Source: Amblyomma americanum | Lineage: Eukaryota > Arthropoda > Arachnida > Ixodida > Ixodidae | Direction: 5' to 3' | DNA: 64,000 nucleotides | NCBI RefSeq assembly: GCF_052857255.1 | Contig: NC_135504.1 | Coordinates: 136,574,929 to 136,638,928 of the forward strand | Part shown: in pieces, positions 1-9,460 of the stretch | Layout of the letters: the number at the start of each line of letters is the position of its first letter | Numbering within the stretch: the stretch's first letter is position 1 | The notes under the pieces: model-generated | Told to the model about the DNA's origin: nothing | Databases searched by the model: none | The model's input: the letters and a program-made list of their open reading frames with translations, nothing else | Made by a program: the position numbers and the translations under genes

Positions 1-159
1 CTAGGAGGGGGGGAGTAGTTTTGAGTGACCCCTCCAGCGCTATGGTGAGAATGCCGTTCCCCCGCGGAGGAGGGGGAAAAAGTCGTCGACGCCGCTCCGC
101 GACATGTTTCTGGGAAACAAAGGTCAAAGCTGGACAGGGCAGGCATGAACTTTGTGACA
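1..159 (-). repeat. Partial 3' LTR of gypsy element, cut by window edge
   Basis: This stretch repeats 6822-6985 almost base for base, with a few substitutions and a different length of the G run near its start. Read on the minus strand it begins TGTCACAAAG, the same terminus as the 5' LTR. It is directly preceded by a purine-rich tract, as expected at the start of a 3' LTR. The rest lies outside the window, so the target duplication cannot be checked. Confidence 0.75.
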
Positions 160-171
160 CAACCCCCACGA
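160..171 (-). promoter_or_regulatory. Candidate polypurine tract of gypsy element
   Basis: On the minus strand the bases directly before the 3' LTR start read CGTGGGGGTTG. A short purine-rich run next to the LTR is where plus-strand DNA synthesis is primed in LTR retrotransposons. About 375 bases of non-coding sequence separate it from the end of the RNase H frame. Confidence 0.55.
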
Positions 172-544
172 AAAATATGATATTCTCAATAACATTTACA
201 AACAAAACACAAATTTCGTGCATGCACACACGCTCCTGTCGGACAAGCCACGTCAGATGAAAGACGCGCACATCACTGTCACCAGCGCGCACCACCTCGT
301 CGTATCACCAGTTTTCCACGAAGGCTCGCAGGATAGCGCACCGACACGTGCCTTACGCACTGCCACACCTCACACAGTCACGCCCAGTTATTCAAAACAG
401 TTCGACACTGCACATTCGGTCGTAACCGTTCAACATCTTGCGCTGCATAACATTTCGAAACACAACCAACAGTGCACAAAATCACAATAAAAAGAAATTT
501 CTAGCTAAGTGTGAAACTGGGCCGTCGAAACGCGTTTAGTTCAC

Positions 545-1062
545 CCCATGGCTATTCACACCCGACTGAAGTAGTCTGCGCCGACGTTATCTTTTCTCGA
601 CCCCGAAGTCGTACTCCTGTAGGAGCAGCGCCCAGCGAAGCAGCCGTGAATTTATAAACGGAGCCTCGTTCAGAGATTTCAGTGGCTGATGATCTGTCTG
701 GACGGTGAATCGTTTGCCGTAGAGGTAGAAATTGAAGCGCTTGATAGCCCATACAATGGCCAAGCACTCCTCAACTGCTGCGTACGCCTTCTCTCTGGGA
801 AGTAACTTGCGACTCGCGTACGCGACGGGATGCAGAAGTCCGTCCTTTTCCTGCAACAGTACTGCCCCAACGCCTTGATCGGAGGCGTCGGTACGAAGTA
901 TAAATGGCTTGCTGAAATCCGCAACCTGTAGGTTGGCGGCCTCTGAGAGCAGTTGTTTCAGGCTGTTAAAGGCTTGTTCTTCGTTATCCCCCCACCTAAC
1001 GCTGTTTGGTGCGAGTTTTTTGGTCAGGTCTGTCAGAGGTGCGGCAACAGTTGCGTAACTCG
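545..1062 (-). pseudogene. RNase H domain of gypsy pol (3' end)
   Basis: The minus-strand frame contains the RNase H start LRTDASDQGVGAVLLQ, then HPVAYASRKL, an AVEECLAIVWAI block and TDHQPL. These are the usual landmarks of a gypsy RNase H with its connection region (a PLTDLTKK block comes first). The frame hits a stop after VEKR. Shifting by one base restores a short tail ending YFSRV and a stop at about 545, so one indel is inferred. The domain would degrade the RNA strand of the RNA:DNA hybrid. It is cut from its RT by the insertion at 1063-1910. Confidence 0.85.
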
Positions 1063-1910
1063 GGATAATTTTTTTATTTTTTATTTCCATTTATTTCGGA
1101 CAATACATGGTGTCCGCGGGGAGAGGCTAAAGGAGACCAGGATGTCTCCTGACGAGGCCTAACACCCGCATTACACGCCGGTGCAGATGGTGCGGAGTAC
1201 CATACGAGAACAGTGGTACACCAAACATGGCGAGACAGGAATTCAAAATAAGCAATTACACAAGCACTGGTCAGGTAGAAAATAATACTGAAGAGGTTAT
1301 CAACAATGAGCAATAGTAAGTGGCGTACAAAAGAAAACAAAATACACACAGTACAGTAGGAATAACAATGAAATGCAGCAGGTATGCATAATAAAATTTC
1401 ACACGGGGGTGTTCAAAAGATGCCTCATTTTCTTCTTGAATTGATGAATGTTGACACTCGCTTGGGCACAAGCAATTAATGTTGGATATGTGTAGCATAA
1501 AACTGTTATTTGGTGATCTGTAGTCTGGGTGCCGTAATTAGTACGAGGCCTAGAACCAAAGAAATTGTGCGCAAGTTATGTGTGATTGCTCTATTCAAAT
1601 AAGAACGGAAAAACGATTCAAAGTCATGTTTTATTTTTTGGTAGATTAGGAGTGCTAAGGAGTGTTTGTAGCATAGAAAAACCGGTAACACCTTACAAGA
1701 GGTAAACATGTCATTAGTACTAACAGTATATCTACCCAAAGTGCGCAGGGCTTTTTGTAGAGAGAACTACCTATTCGAGTCAGTTTTATTACATGTTCCC
1801 CACACTAAGAGACTATACACAATATGAGAATGAATAAGAGAAAAATATAACTGTTTTTTATATGGAATGGAATAAGATAACGAAGTCGTTTGATTAACCC
1901 AATTGATCTT
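1063..1910 (-). mobile_element. 5'-truncated LINE 3' end inserted between RT and RNase H
   Basis: The gypsy frame reads GYYRGFV down to about 1915 and resumes with PSYATVA at about 1060, so the sequence between is foreign. On the minus strand the insert ends in an A-rich tail (AAATAAAAAATAAAAAAA) next to the RNase H side. Such a tail, and the lack of terminal repeats, fit a 5'-truncated non-LTR retrotransposon. No RT motif remains, so the clade is unknown. The exact target duplication was not resolved, and the upper boundary is good to about 20 bases. Confidence 0.6.
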
Positions 1911-1911
1911 G

Positions 1912-2822
1912 TTAGTCGTATCCGCAGACGAATCCACGATAGTACCCCGCTAGGCCCAAAAAGGCTCGTACTTGGCGTTTGGTTATCGGTCGTGGGGCTT
2001 GGCGGATCCTGTCCAGTGTTGATTCCATCGGGCCAAAAGTCCCCTTTCCAATCGTGTGACCGAGAAAACACAGTTGATCGACGCCGTGTTCGCATTTCTT
2101 CGGGTGTATGGTCATCCCGGCTTCCCGGATTCGCGTGAGAACCTGCTCCAGTGCCTTGACATGGTCCTCCCACGACTCGGTCGCTACGAGCAGGTCATCG
2201 TAGTAATGATAGACGTTGTCTATCCCGTCTAGGAGCTTCCTCATCAGTTTAGCAAAGACGGCTGGGGCGGTCTTGATGCCGAAAGGCATGTTCCTGAATT
2301 GATAAAGGCCACTGGGAGCCGAAAACGCCGTCTTTCCCTTGAGTGATCGTCCAGGGGGACCTGCCAATAACCCTTCGCGCGGTCCATCTTAAAGAACTTT
2401 TTGCCTCCCACCTCCGCGATGAGGCAGTCGGCGCGGGGGATCGGTTCGGCGTCGGCGACCAGTACCTCATTTAATCTCCTGAAATCTACGCAAAAGCGGT
2501 TCGAACCGTCGGGCTTCTTTATCAGGACTGTTGGGGCATTATACGGTGAGCGTGACTTCTCGATCACGCCCATCCGCAGCATCGCGGCAACCTCCCTCTC
2601 AACTTCCTGACGCACTGCGAAGGGCAGCGGGTATTACTTGACCTGGATGGGCTTGGTGGTAGTGGTGAAGTTGCACACGGCCCACGTGGTGTATCCGGGC
2701 CGATCGGAAAACAGCTCCTTATGTCGAGAAATGAGGAACCGCAGCTCCTGTGCCTGTGGTGGGGTCAGTTTCTCGGACGCCGCGACATCGCGGTGGTCGG
2801 CTTGTTCCCCGAGAGGCCACAC
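1912..2822 (-). pseudogene. Reverse transcriptase domain of gypsy pol
   Basis: Minus-strand frames carry the linker ending in a block before RT (LFSDRPGYT), then VEREVAAMLRMGVIEKSRSP, the LIKKPDGSNRFCVDFRRLN block, KMDRAKGYWQVPL, then after a frameshift near 2340 FSAPSGLYQFRNMPFGIKTA, the catalytic motif YYDDLLV (about 2194-2205) and the thumb block FLGHTIG. YYDD in place of the more common YIDD or YVDD keeps both aspartates. Frames at 2822-2634, 2615-2340 and 2340-1912 are not continuous, so the copy is inactive. RT lies downstream of integrase in this element. Confidence 0.9.
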
Positions 2823-2879
2823 CAGCGCCCATCGTCTATGTTGGAGGCTACCGCCGCAACAATCGGCACGTGAGAATCG

Positions 2880-4617
2880 GTTTCAGGGACCCGGCTGAAG
2901 TATTTCTTCAGCATATTGACATGGATTGTTTTTGGGTCGCCCTCAACCTCTACCACGTAGTCGACTTCTCCCTTTTTTCTTTCAACCACATAGGGGCCCT
3001 TCCATTGCATTGTGAGCTTATTGTGCTCGGTGGGGAGCAGTAAGAGCACCTCGATTTAGACCTGCGGTCGTAATACCGCTTGTATCGCTCACCTGCCTCT
3101 TCTAGAGCCTCATGTGCCATCTGACAGGTCGTTTCGAGCCTCTCTCGCAGGTCAATCACATACTGGTAGGCCGTCTTGGTCTCCTCTTCTAGTTTGTCCT
3201 CCGTCCACAATTCCTTCAGTATAGTGAGGGGGCCTCGCACGTTCCGCCCATACAAAAGCTCGAACGGGGAGAACCCAATGCTTGCCTGGGGGACCTCGCT
3301 GTAGGCTAACAAAAGCGGCTCGATAAACCGATCCCACTCCTTGGGCTGTTCTGTGCACATGCGGCGGAACATCTTCTTGAACGTCCCGTTGAGCCTTTCC
3401 ACGAGGCCGTTCGCCATCGGGTGGTAGGGCGAGGTGGTCTGCAGGCGAAGAGACAGCAGACGGCCCATTTCCGCCATGAGTTCTGAGGTGAAATTCGACC
3501 CTCGGTCGCTCAGCATCTCCTCCGGAACACCCACCCGGGCGAAAATTTGTAAGAGAGCCTCGGCCACCCGCTCGGTCTCGATGCTGGGCAGGGCGACGGC
3601 CTCTGGGAACCGGGTCGCATATTCGACTAGCGTCATGATGTAGCGATTCCCCTTCCGAGTTGTGGGCTTGAGGGGCCCAATAATATCGATAGCCACCCGG
3701 CGAAACGGCGTGTCAACCAGAGGCATTTTCTCAAGGGGCACCTTTTTGACTGATCCCCGTGGGGCTGTCTTCTGGCAGCTGTCGCACGAATCCACAAACC
3801 GACTTGCGTCACCATGCACGCCGGGCAAGAAGAAATCAGCCAGAATGCGGTCACAAGTCTTTTTGTGCCCCACATGACCTGCCATCAGTCCGCAGTGCGC
3901 GAGGCGGAGAACCTTGTTTCGGTGCTGAAAGGGGACAACCAGCTGTAAAGTACCCGAGCCTGACTCTGGTAGGAACTGGCGATAGAGCTTGTCATCTCTT
4001 AGCAGAAAGGTGTACGAGCCCCCTCCCTTGCGCCGGACCTTTCCCTCTTCCCTCTGCATCTGAAAACAACGCCGGAGGGTCTCGTCCGCTTGTTCGTCTC
4101 GGCTAATCTGCGTCGGGGTGACTTCTGCCATCGCGGTTGGTAACGTCTCCGACGATTGCTGCCTGGACAGTTGACGGGTGGTCACAGCCGCCGCGGGTGC
4201 GGGCTCGTCCGGGGTACTTGGCTGTCCCTGTACGGGATCCGATTCATCCGCCCCGGCCCCTTCGATACTCAGGGCTATTCCCCTCCAAGTCGCGTCGGGC
4301 TCGGGCGGATGCCTGGCGCCGTCGATATTCCCGAGAATTAGGTCGAACAGTGGCGATTCCATACATCCGGCTAGCACCTCTCCCCTATAGTAAGGTGTGT
4401 CAACTTGAATTCGCGCCTCGGGTAGCATTTTCACCGAGCGGTCCACCAGGTAAACGGCTCGGTGTCGGCCAGTAAGTTGGGACTTTGTTACAAGGTCTCG
4501 GTTGACAATAACAATGTTGCACCCCGTGTCTCTCAACACCTTTATCCTCTGCCCAGCAATGAGGCCTTCAACGACGGGAAGGACCCCGGACTCCTGGGCC
4601 CTGCCGAGGTTCACCAC
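2880..4617 (-). pseudogene. Protease and integrase of gypsy pol
   Basis: A 555-residue frame runs 4617-2950. Residues 30-32 are DTG, the aspartic protease active site, followed by a spacer rich in Pro and Ala. The integrase zinc finger is H241, H248, C278 and C281. The catalytic core shows D311 (AIDIIGPL), D371 (LSDRGSNF) and E407 (ANGLVERLNG), a DD35E spacing. After a frameshift near 3050 the neighbouring frame carries MQWKGPYVVERK, a GPY/F-type C-terminal module. The frame has no Met at its true start; it is continuous with the CCHC region upstream. All of this lies upstream of RT, the unusual order for a Ty3/gypsy element. Confidence 0.88.
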
Positions 4618-4699
4618 TGGCAGGAACTGGCCATCTTTCAGCTCTAGATAGCCGTTTTGAATGCAGGCCGATACGTCCTTTGCTCCAGGGCATGCCCGA

Positions 4700-5715
4700 C
4701 TGCTCTGCTCAGGATTTCTCCGGCTCTCCTTGCAATGCGCCGCGACGTGCCGCGGTCGCGCGCAAATGTAGCAGCGTTATGTGGATGATACTACCGCGGG
4801 TAGCGGTTTTCCCTGGTGGCCCTTGCGGCCAGCGTCGGAGCACTTGTCTACGGGCCGGTCCTCACGTTTCAGTTCACGCCGGTCAGAGTATGTGGACCCC
4901 CTAGCAGTGACATAGTTGTCTGCCCTTGGTAGCAGCTCATTCTGATCGCCCGCCGTTTTCTCCTTCAGGAAGGTAGCCATCGACGGCGTCCAGTTCTCTA
5001 GAAACTGCTCCCTCAAAAGGAGGCTCTTGATGCCCTCGTAGGTCTGCTCACAAGAAGAGAGCTGTACCCACCGCTCCCAGAAATTCTCTAATCGCGAGAA
5101 GAACTGGGACGGGGTTTCGTGCTCGCGGGGTGCTTCTGTCCGGAACTTCTGTCGAAATCCCTCCTCCGTCAAGCGGAAACGAAGCATAAGAGCTCGCTTG
5201 ACCTTGTCATAGTCTACCGCATCAGCTCCCGGCATGCGGCCAAAAACGCTCAACGATTCTCCCGCAAGGCACGTGCTAAGTGCAGTAGCCCACTGGCCTT
5301 GCGGCCACTTCTGCGCCTCTGCGACTCGTTCGAACTGTGTCAGGCAGGCGTCCAAGTAGTCCATTTTATCGCTAAACGGCGCCATTAGCTTATGTGGACT
5401 GACGACCGTGAAACGCGATTTAGGTTCGCTTTGAACCGAAGCGGAATCTGAACCAGCGCTCCCACCACCGTCGCCTCTCGCGTGGAGAACTTGTAGTTCA
5501 GCGTTCAGTTAGAGCATTCGACGAGCGGAGCGCGCCTTGTCCCTTTCTTCCTCCTCGAGCAGCCGCTGCTCTTCTTTCATGCGCTCGCGGTGCAACTGTA
5601 CCGCTTTTTCCCTGCGCTGCTCTTCTTTCATTTGCTCGCGCTGTTTCGCGCGCTCATCTCTGAGGAATTCCTGGAGGGCGACCCCCTCGAAGCATGGCTG
5701 CTTCACCAAGAGCAA
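4700..5715 (-). pseudogene. gag region with CCHC knuckle
   Basis: A minus-strand stretch from about 5735 starts MAELEKII, shifts frame near 5690 and continues as a very charged Glu/Arg-rich segment (RDERAKQREQMKEEQRREK), probably a coiled coil. A 202-residue frame (5385-4777) starting MAPFSDKMDYLDACLTQFER looks like a gag core. It ends at TAA (4777-4779). Directly after this stop, in the same frame, lies a nucleic-acid-binding knuckle CYICARPRHVAAHC (C-x2-C-x4-H-x4-C). The stop therefore separates gag core from its own knuckle and is more likely decay than a programmed signal. Confidence 0.75.
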
Positions 5716-5829
5716 TTATTTTTTCTAACTCTGCCATTGCACCAACGGTTCTTTGTTCTCAGTTCTTACAGTACGTGAAATATTACTTGAACGCTATGTC
5801 TCGCGGTCACGGCCAATCGTGGTCAGCAA

Positions 5830-5847
5830 GTCCTGTCGCGGACGCCA
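5830..5847 (-). promoter_or_regulatory. Candidate primer binding site of gypsy element
   Basis: On the minus strand the interior starts, three bases after the LTR end, with TGGCGTCCGCGACAGGAC. TGG complements the CCA end of a tRNA, which is what a minus-strand primer binding site must do. I could not name the tRNA with confidence. Confidence 0.6.
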
Positions 5848-5850
5848 GTT

Positions 5851-6985
5851 TGTCATGATATCGTGGGCGGCTGTGGTGTTGGTTGGCGCCGAAATTACAA
5901 TTAATAGGGCCAACCTGCCCACCACTGCACTCTCCGTAAGTTCGGAGGGGGAGGAGCGACAAACTTCTCCACCCCGCGTGCGAAAGATTGTGATTCGACT
6001 GCTGACCGGCGATAGGGGCCACGCCTGATTAGTCGTTGACCGGAGGCATGAGGCGTAGGCAAGTTCCGTAGCGAATTAATTTAATTAGGCAAACAACAAC
6101 CAAGTATTACAATATGCCCGACAAGGTAGCGCCGTACACTGACGTGACGCAAATAACACAAGCACCAATTGAATACGTTAACGCAACAATTAACACAAAG
6201 AAAGAAACATCAGGGCGATTGCTATACAAAAATGTTACGAGACGGAAATACAGTACAAAGGATTACAACGAGAAACAAAGAAAGCAAAAATATAAAGATA
6301 AAAGAGTTGAAGTGAGTGGTGAGAAACGATGGCTTAGCTGCGGAGTGGCAAGGTCCGGTCGCAGGGAGCGTCGGGCTGCGGTTGCTCGTCGCGGGGCTGA
6401 TGGGGGCATGCGGATACGGGCGAACTTGGGCCTCGCGTCTTCGGGACCACCATCGCCACACTCTACGCGTCAGTTCTCCGCCTAAGTTCCTTGCCGATCA
6501 CTTCCCTGGCTGACCTCACTCACGACTGCACGCACCGAAATCTCCAGACCAACTGCCAGCGCGCGGCGTTCCCGTCGCCCCCTTCGCATGGCAAAGAATG
6601 AATAAAAAAACAACACAGGAAAAAAGACTTCAGGAGCCACGCACAGAGGAATGCAGCTCCCAAAAAGAAAAAAAAGAACACATAAAGGAATGTCGAAAGA
6701 ATTCGACACAATGCCTTAATCCCACGAAGAGTCATTGGGGGCCGCGAACAGTGCGGGGGCATTCAATCCGCTTCTGCTGTTCCCAACACATGCAAGCGCT
6801 TGCCACCTGTATGGCAAAAATGCTAGGAGGGGGGGGGGGAGTAGTTTTGAGTGACCCCTCCAGCGCTATGGTGAGAATGCCGTTCCCCCGCGGCGGAAGG
6901 GGAAGAAGTCGTCGACGCCGCTCCGCGACATGTTTCTGGGAAACAAAGGTCAAAGCTGGACAGGGCAGGCATGAACTTTGTGACA
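5851..6985 (-). repeat. 5' LTR of gypsy element (about 1.13 kb)
   Basis: On the minus strand this block begins TGTCA and ends TGACA, a 5-base terminal inverted repeat with the canonical TG...CA ends. It is followed after three bases by a TGG primer site. Its first 160 bases recur at 1-159, directly after a polypurine tract. The two copies differ at a few positions, so the insertion is not recent. The long LTR carries no evident coding sequence; the frames seen in it are short and antisense to one another. Confidence 0.78.
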
Positions 6986-7114
6986 GTTAGCCTTCCGTTA
7001 TCTGTCGGCAATTGCTCCACCGTAGCGTCGCTTCTATATTAACAATGTCCTAAAGACTGTCGCATCCAGCCCGCTAAGTGCAGTTTCTTATGATAGCACA
7101 CATTCTCTCCCGCC

Positions 7115-7322
7115 GTCGCCATCTATGCACACAATCAATCCACACAGTCCACTTCAGAAGTCACGATCTATGCACATAATTAGTCACAGTAGAACATAGG
7201 CCATTTTAGTGTCACAATTCATACACACATTCACTCACAGTATAACGTAGTCCACTCCGGAAGACACCATCTGCGCACACATTCATTCACAGTAGGCCAT
7301 AGTCCGTTCCCGCTGTCACCAT
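7115..7322. repeat. Degenerate tandem repeat, unit about 45-52 bases
   Basis: Four to five diverged units follow one another. Each starts with a variant of GTCACCATCTATGCACACA and continues through a CACAGTA motif to a CCACT/CCGTT motif. Unit starts are at 7115, 7160, 7211, 7263 and 7315, giving spacings of 45, 51, 52 and 52. The array touches the 3' side of the LINE fragment that follows and may be its 3' untranslated region. Confidence 0.65.
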
Positions 7323-9460
7323 TTAGAAACAAGATCCGTGTCCTGCAAAATTGTTAAAAGAAGGCGTGCAGCCTCCCTTCTGCATGTCTGGTTTCCACTC
7401 GGGTAGACAATGTCCTAAACTGTACTGTGACGGCTTCCTGCTTTCTTGAAGGAAGCGAACATCACATACCTTTCCGCGTTGTACTCTGGGCAGTACATAA
7501 TATAATGTTCGGTATCCCCGAACACACCACATAAAGAGCACAGCGGAGACGATGCAAAGCCCGTCTTATGCATCCATGCAGGAGTCCCAGAAGAGACCAT
7601 GAGAATTTGATGTAGTAGGGTCGCCTGAGATCCTCTCAGTCCCTTGGTCATACATGGCTTGTGGGACGCACTCCACAGGGTACTGAAATAATAGAGCATC
7701 GTTTTCCTGTAGACACTTTTTCAATCTTGAGGTACTTTTTTTGATGGAATCCTTGAGAGAGCTTTATGGGCGAGATTGTCTGCCACCTCATTACCATTGA
7801 CTCCTATGTGAGAGGGCACCGAGTGGAAATGTAGAGTAAAGCCTCTGCTGTGCAGATTCTGCACCAAGCGCAGAGAGCTTATAGACAAGGCGTCAGTAGG
7901 GAATCCGCCCTCTGACCTCTGAAGGCAGATTTTGAATCAGTTAGGATGACAACAGGTTGAGCTGGACAAGACCCTAACTTCCGTAAAGCTGCCTCAATAG
8001 CAACACTTTCAGCCGTTGTGGAGGATACGACAGCAGTAGAGCGTACGGACCACTTACAGTCCAAAGAAGGAATGTAAAAAGCCGCTGCGCTAGCTTGTTT
8101 GACCTTGTCCACAGAACCATCCGTGAAAATTTGAAGATGGCGGGCATACTCTGTTTCCAAGTGTTCGAGTACAAGCGAACGCGTTGCTGCCAAAGGACAG
8201 CTGCGCTTTGCGCTCACATGGGCAATTGTGACCTTACATTGAGGACCTGAAAAGACCAGGGGGTTTCAACCGTTTCCTTTGCCTTCGGGCATTAAGGCCT
8301 AAAGAACTAAGAGTATTCAGTGCCAAGTAGGCCTTCGACTCATATCTCTTGCAGAGCTACTGTAAAAGGGATCGCCTAGCTACCGTCTCTCCTAGGCGGT
8401 CAAGATGCATTAGTAGTCTCTGAGAAGCAATAAGGCTAAGAGGTTTCGATAGGGACTCATGAATTACTGCCTTATTCGCAGCCGCCTGAGGAACTCGAAT
8501 GGCTCTTCTTAGGCCCTTTCTGTGGACAACTTCGAGACGTTCAAGTTGTGATGCCGAGGGGGAAATTAAAGGCAATTGATACATTATGCGACTGACCACG
8601 AGCGCTTCATGAAGTTTGACCATTGAAGAAGGATGGTTCCCCATCGCTCACGTGCAATTCTACGGATCACATTGAGACGCGAAGATATAGATGAAACAAT
8701 CGCGTCTACAGCTTTTCGCCACTGTAGACGGGAGTCAATAATGACGCCCAGGAAACGCGTGTAGTTGAATTCACGGATGCAAGAGTGACCGAGGTCTATC
8801 TTCAACCGCGCTTGACGTCTTCCTACACCTGGAAACAGAACGAAGCCGGATATTTCCGCTGGCAGAGACAATCCCACACCTTGAAGGTAAGCTTGTGCCG
8901 AAAGTAGAGCCTGTCAAGCTATCAGGGCTAATCGCTTGGGTTGGTAGCCAGTAATTCAAATACAGATGTCGTCAGCATAAAGTGGCATACGCACTTGCCT
9001 GCAACTTTTTTCAACGAATCGGGAAGGCCAGCCATTACGACGTTAAAGAGCGTAGGGGAAAGAACACTTCCTTGAGGCACACCTTGTGATAGAACCCTTT
9101 CGGTGCTTAACGCACTCCCTAACCGCACACGAACCGCGCGATCACTTATAAACTTGTAAATTAATCTTAACATATGACCCTGTATGCCCATGCCTTGCAA
9201 ACTGTTTAGAATTGAGCTCTGAAGCACGTTGTCGTAAGCTTTCGCAACGTCAAGAAAAATGACTAAGGTGGAAAGGCCGAAAGCTCTCTGGTGTTCAATG
9301 TGACTCACCAAGTCTAAGACGCTATCTTGGGCACTAAGACCTCGGCGGAATCCTGTCATACATGTTGGCAGTGCCTTGCTGTCCTCAAGCCACCACGATA
9401 AGCGTTCATTTACCAGCTTCTCCATCAACTTAGCTACACAGATCAATGACACAAATATTA
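7323..9460 (-). pseudogene. RNase H-bearing LINE fragment (I/Jockey-type), decayed
   Basis: Minus-strand frames show an RT segment (AKLMEKLVNERLSWWLE, GFRRGLSAQDSVLDL, FLDVAKAYDNV, SQGVPQGSVLSPTLFNVV). A one-base shift just before the active site hides LYADDICI. Next come the thumb region, an RNase H domain starting QIFTDGSVD with AESVAIEAAL and LTDSKSA, and a C-terminal CCHC-like knuckle (CSLCGVF ... HYIMYC). The order RT-RNase H-knuckle fits LINEs of the I/R1/LOA group. The N-terminal endonuclease is missing: similarity stops near 9460, where unrelated sequence begins. Many frameshifts make it inactive. Confidence 0.85.

Larger units (their letters stand above)
160..5850 (-). mobile_element. 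Ty3/gypsy-type element, internal region, order gag-PR-INT-RT-RH
   Basis: Read from high to low coordinates, the interior carries a charged N-terminal gag region, a gag core, a CCHC knuckle, an aspartic protease, an integrase with a GPY/F-like tail, then RT and RNase H. Standard Ty3/gypsy elements place integrase last. Integrase before RT with gypsy-like sequences is the hallmark of the Gmr1 clade. The copy is dead: there is a stop between gag and the knuckle, frameshifts after the integrase and in RT, and an insertion of about 850 bases between RT and RNase H. LTRs flank it at 5851-6985 and 1-159. Confidence 0.8.

Noticed and set aside
3434..4475. Plus-strand open frames opposite the gypsy integrase
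   Set aside because: They mirror a well-conserved minus-strand integrase and protease; their sequences have no family motif.
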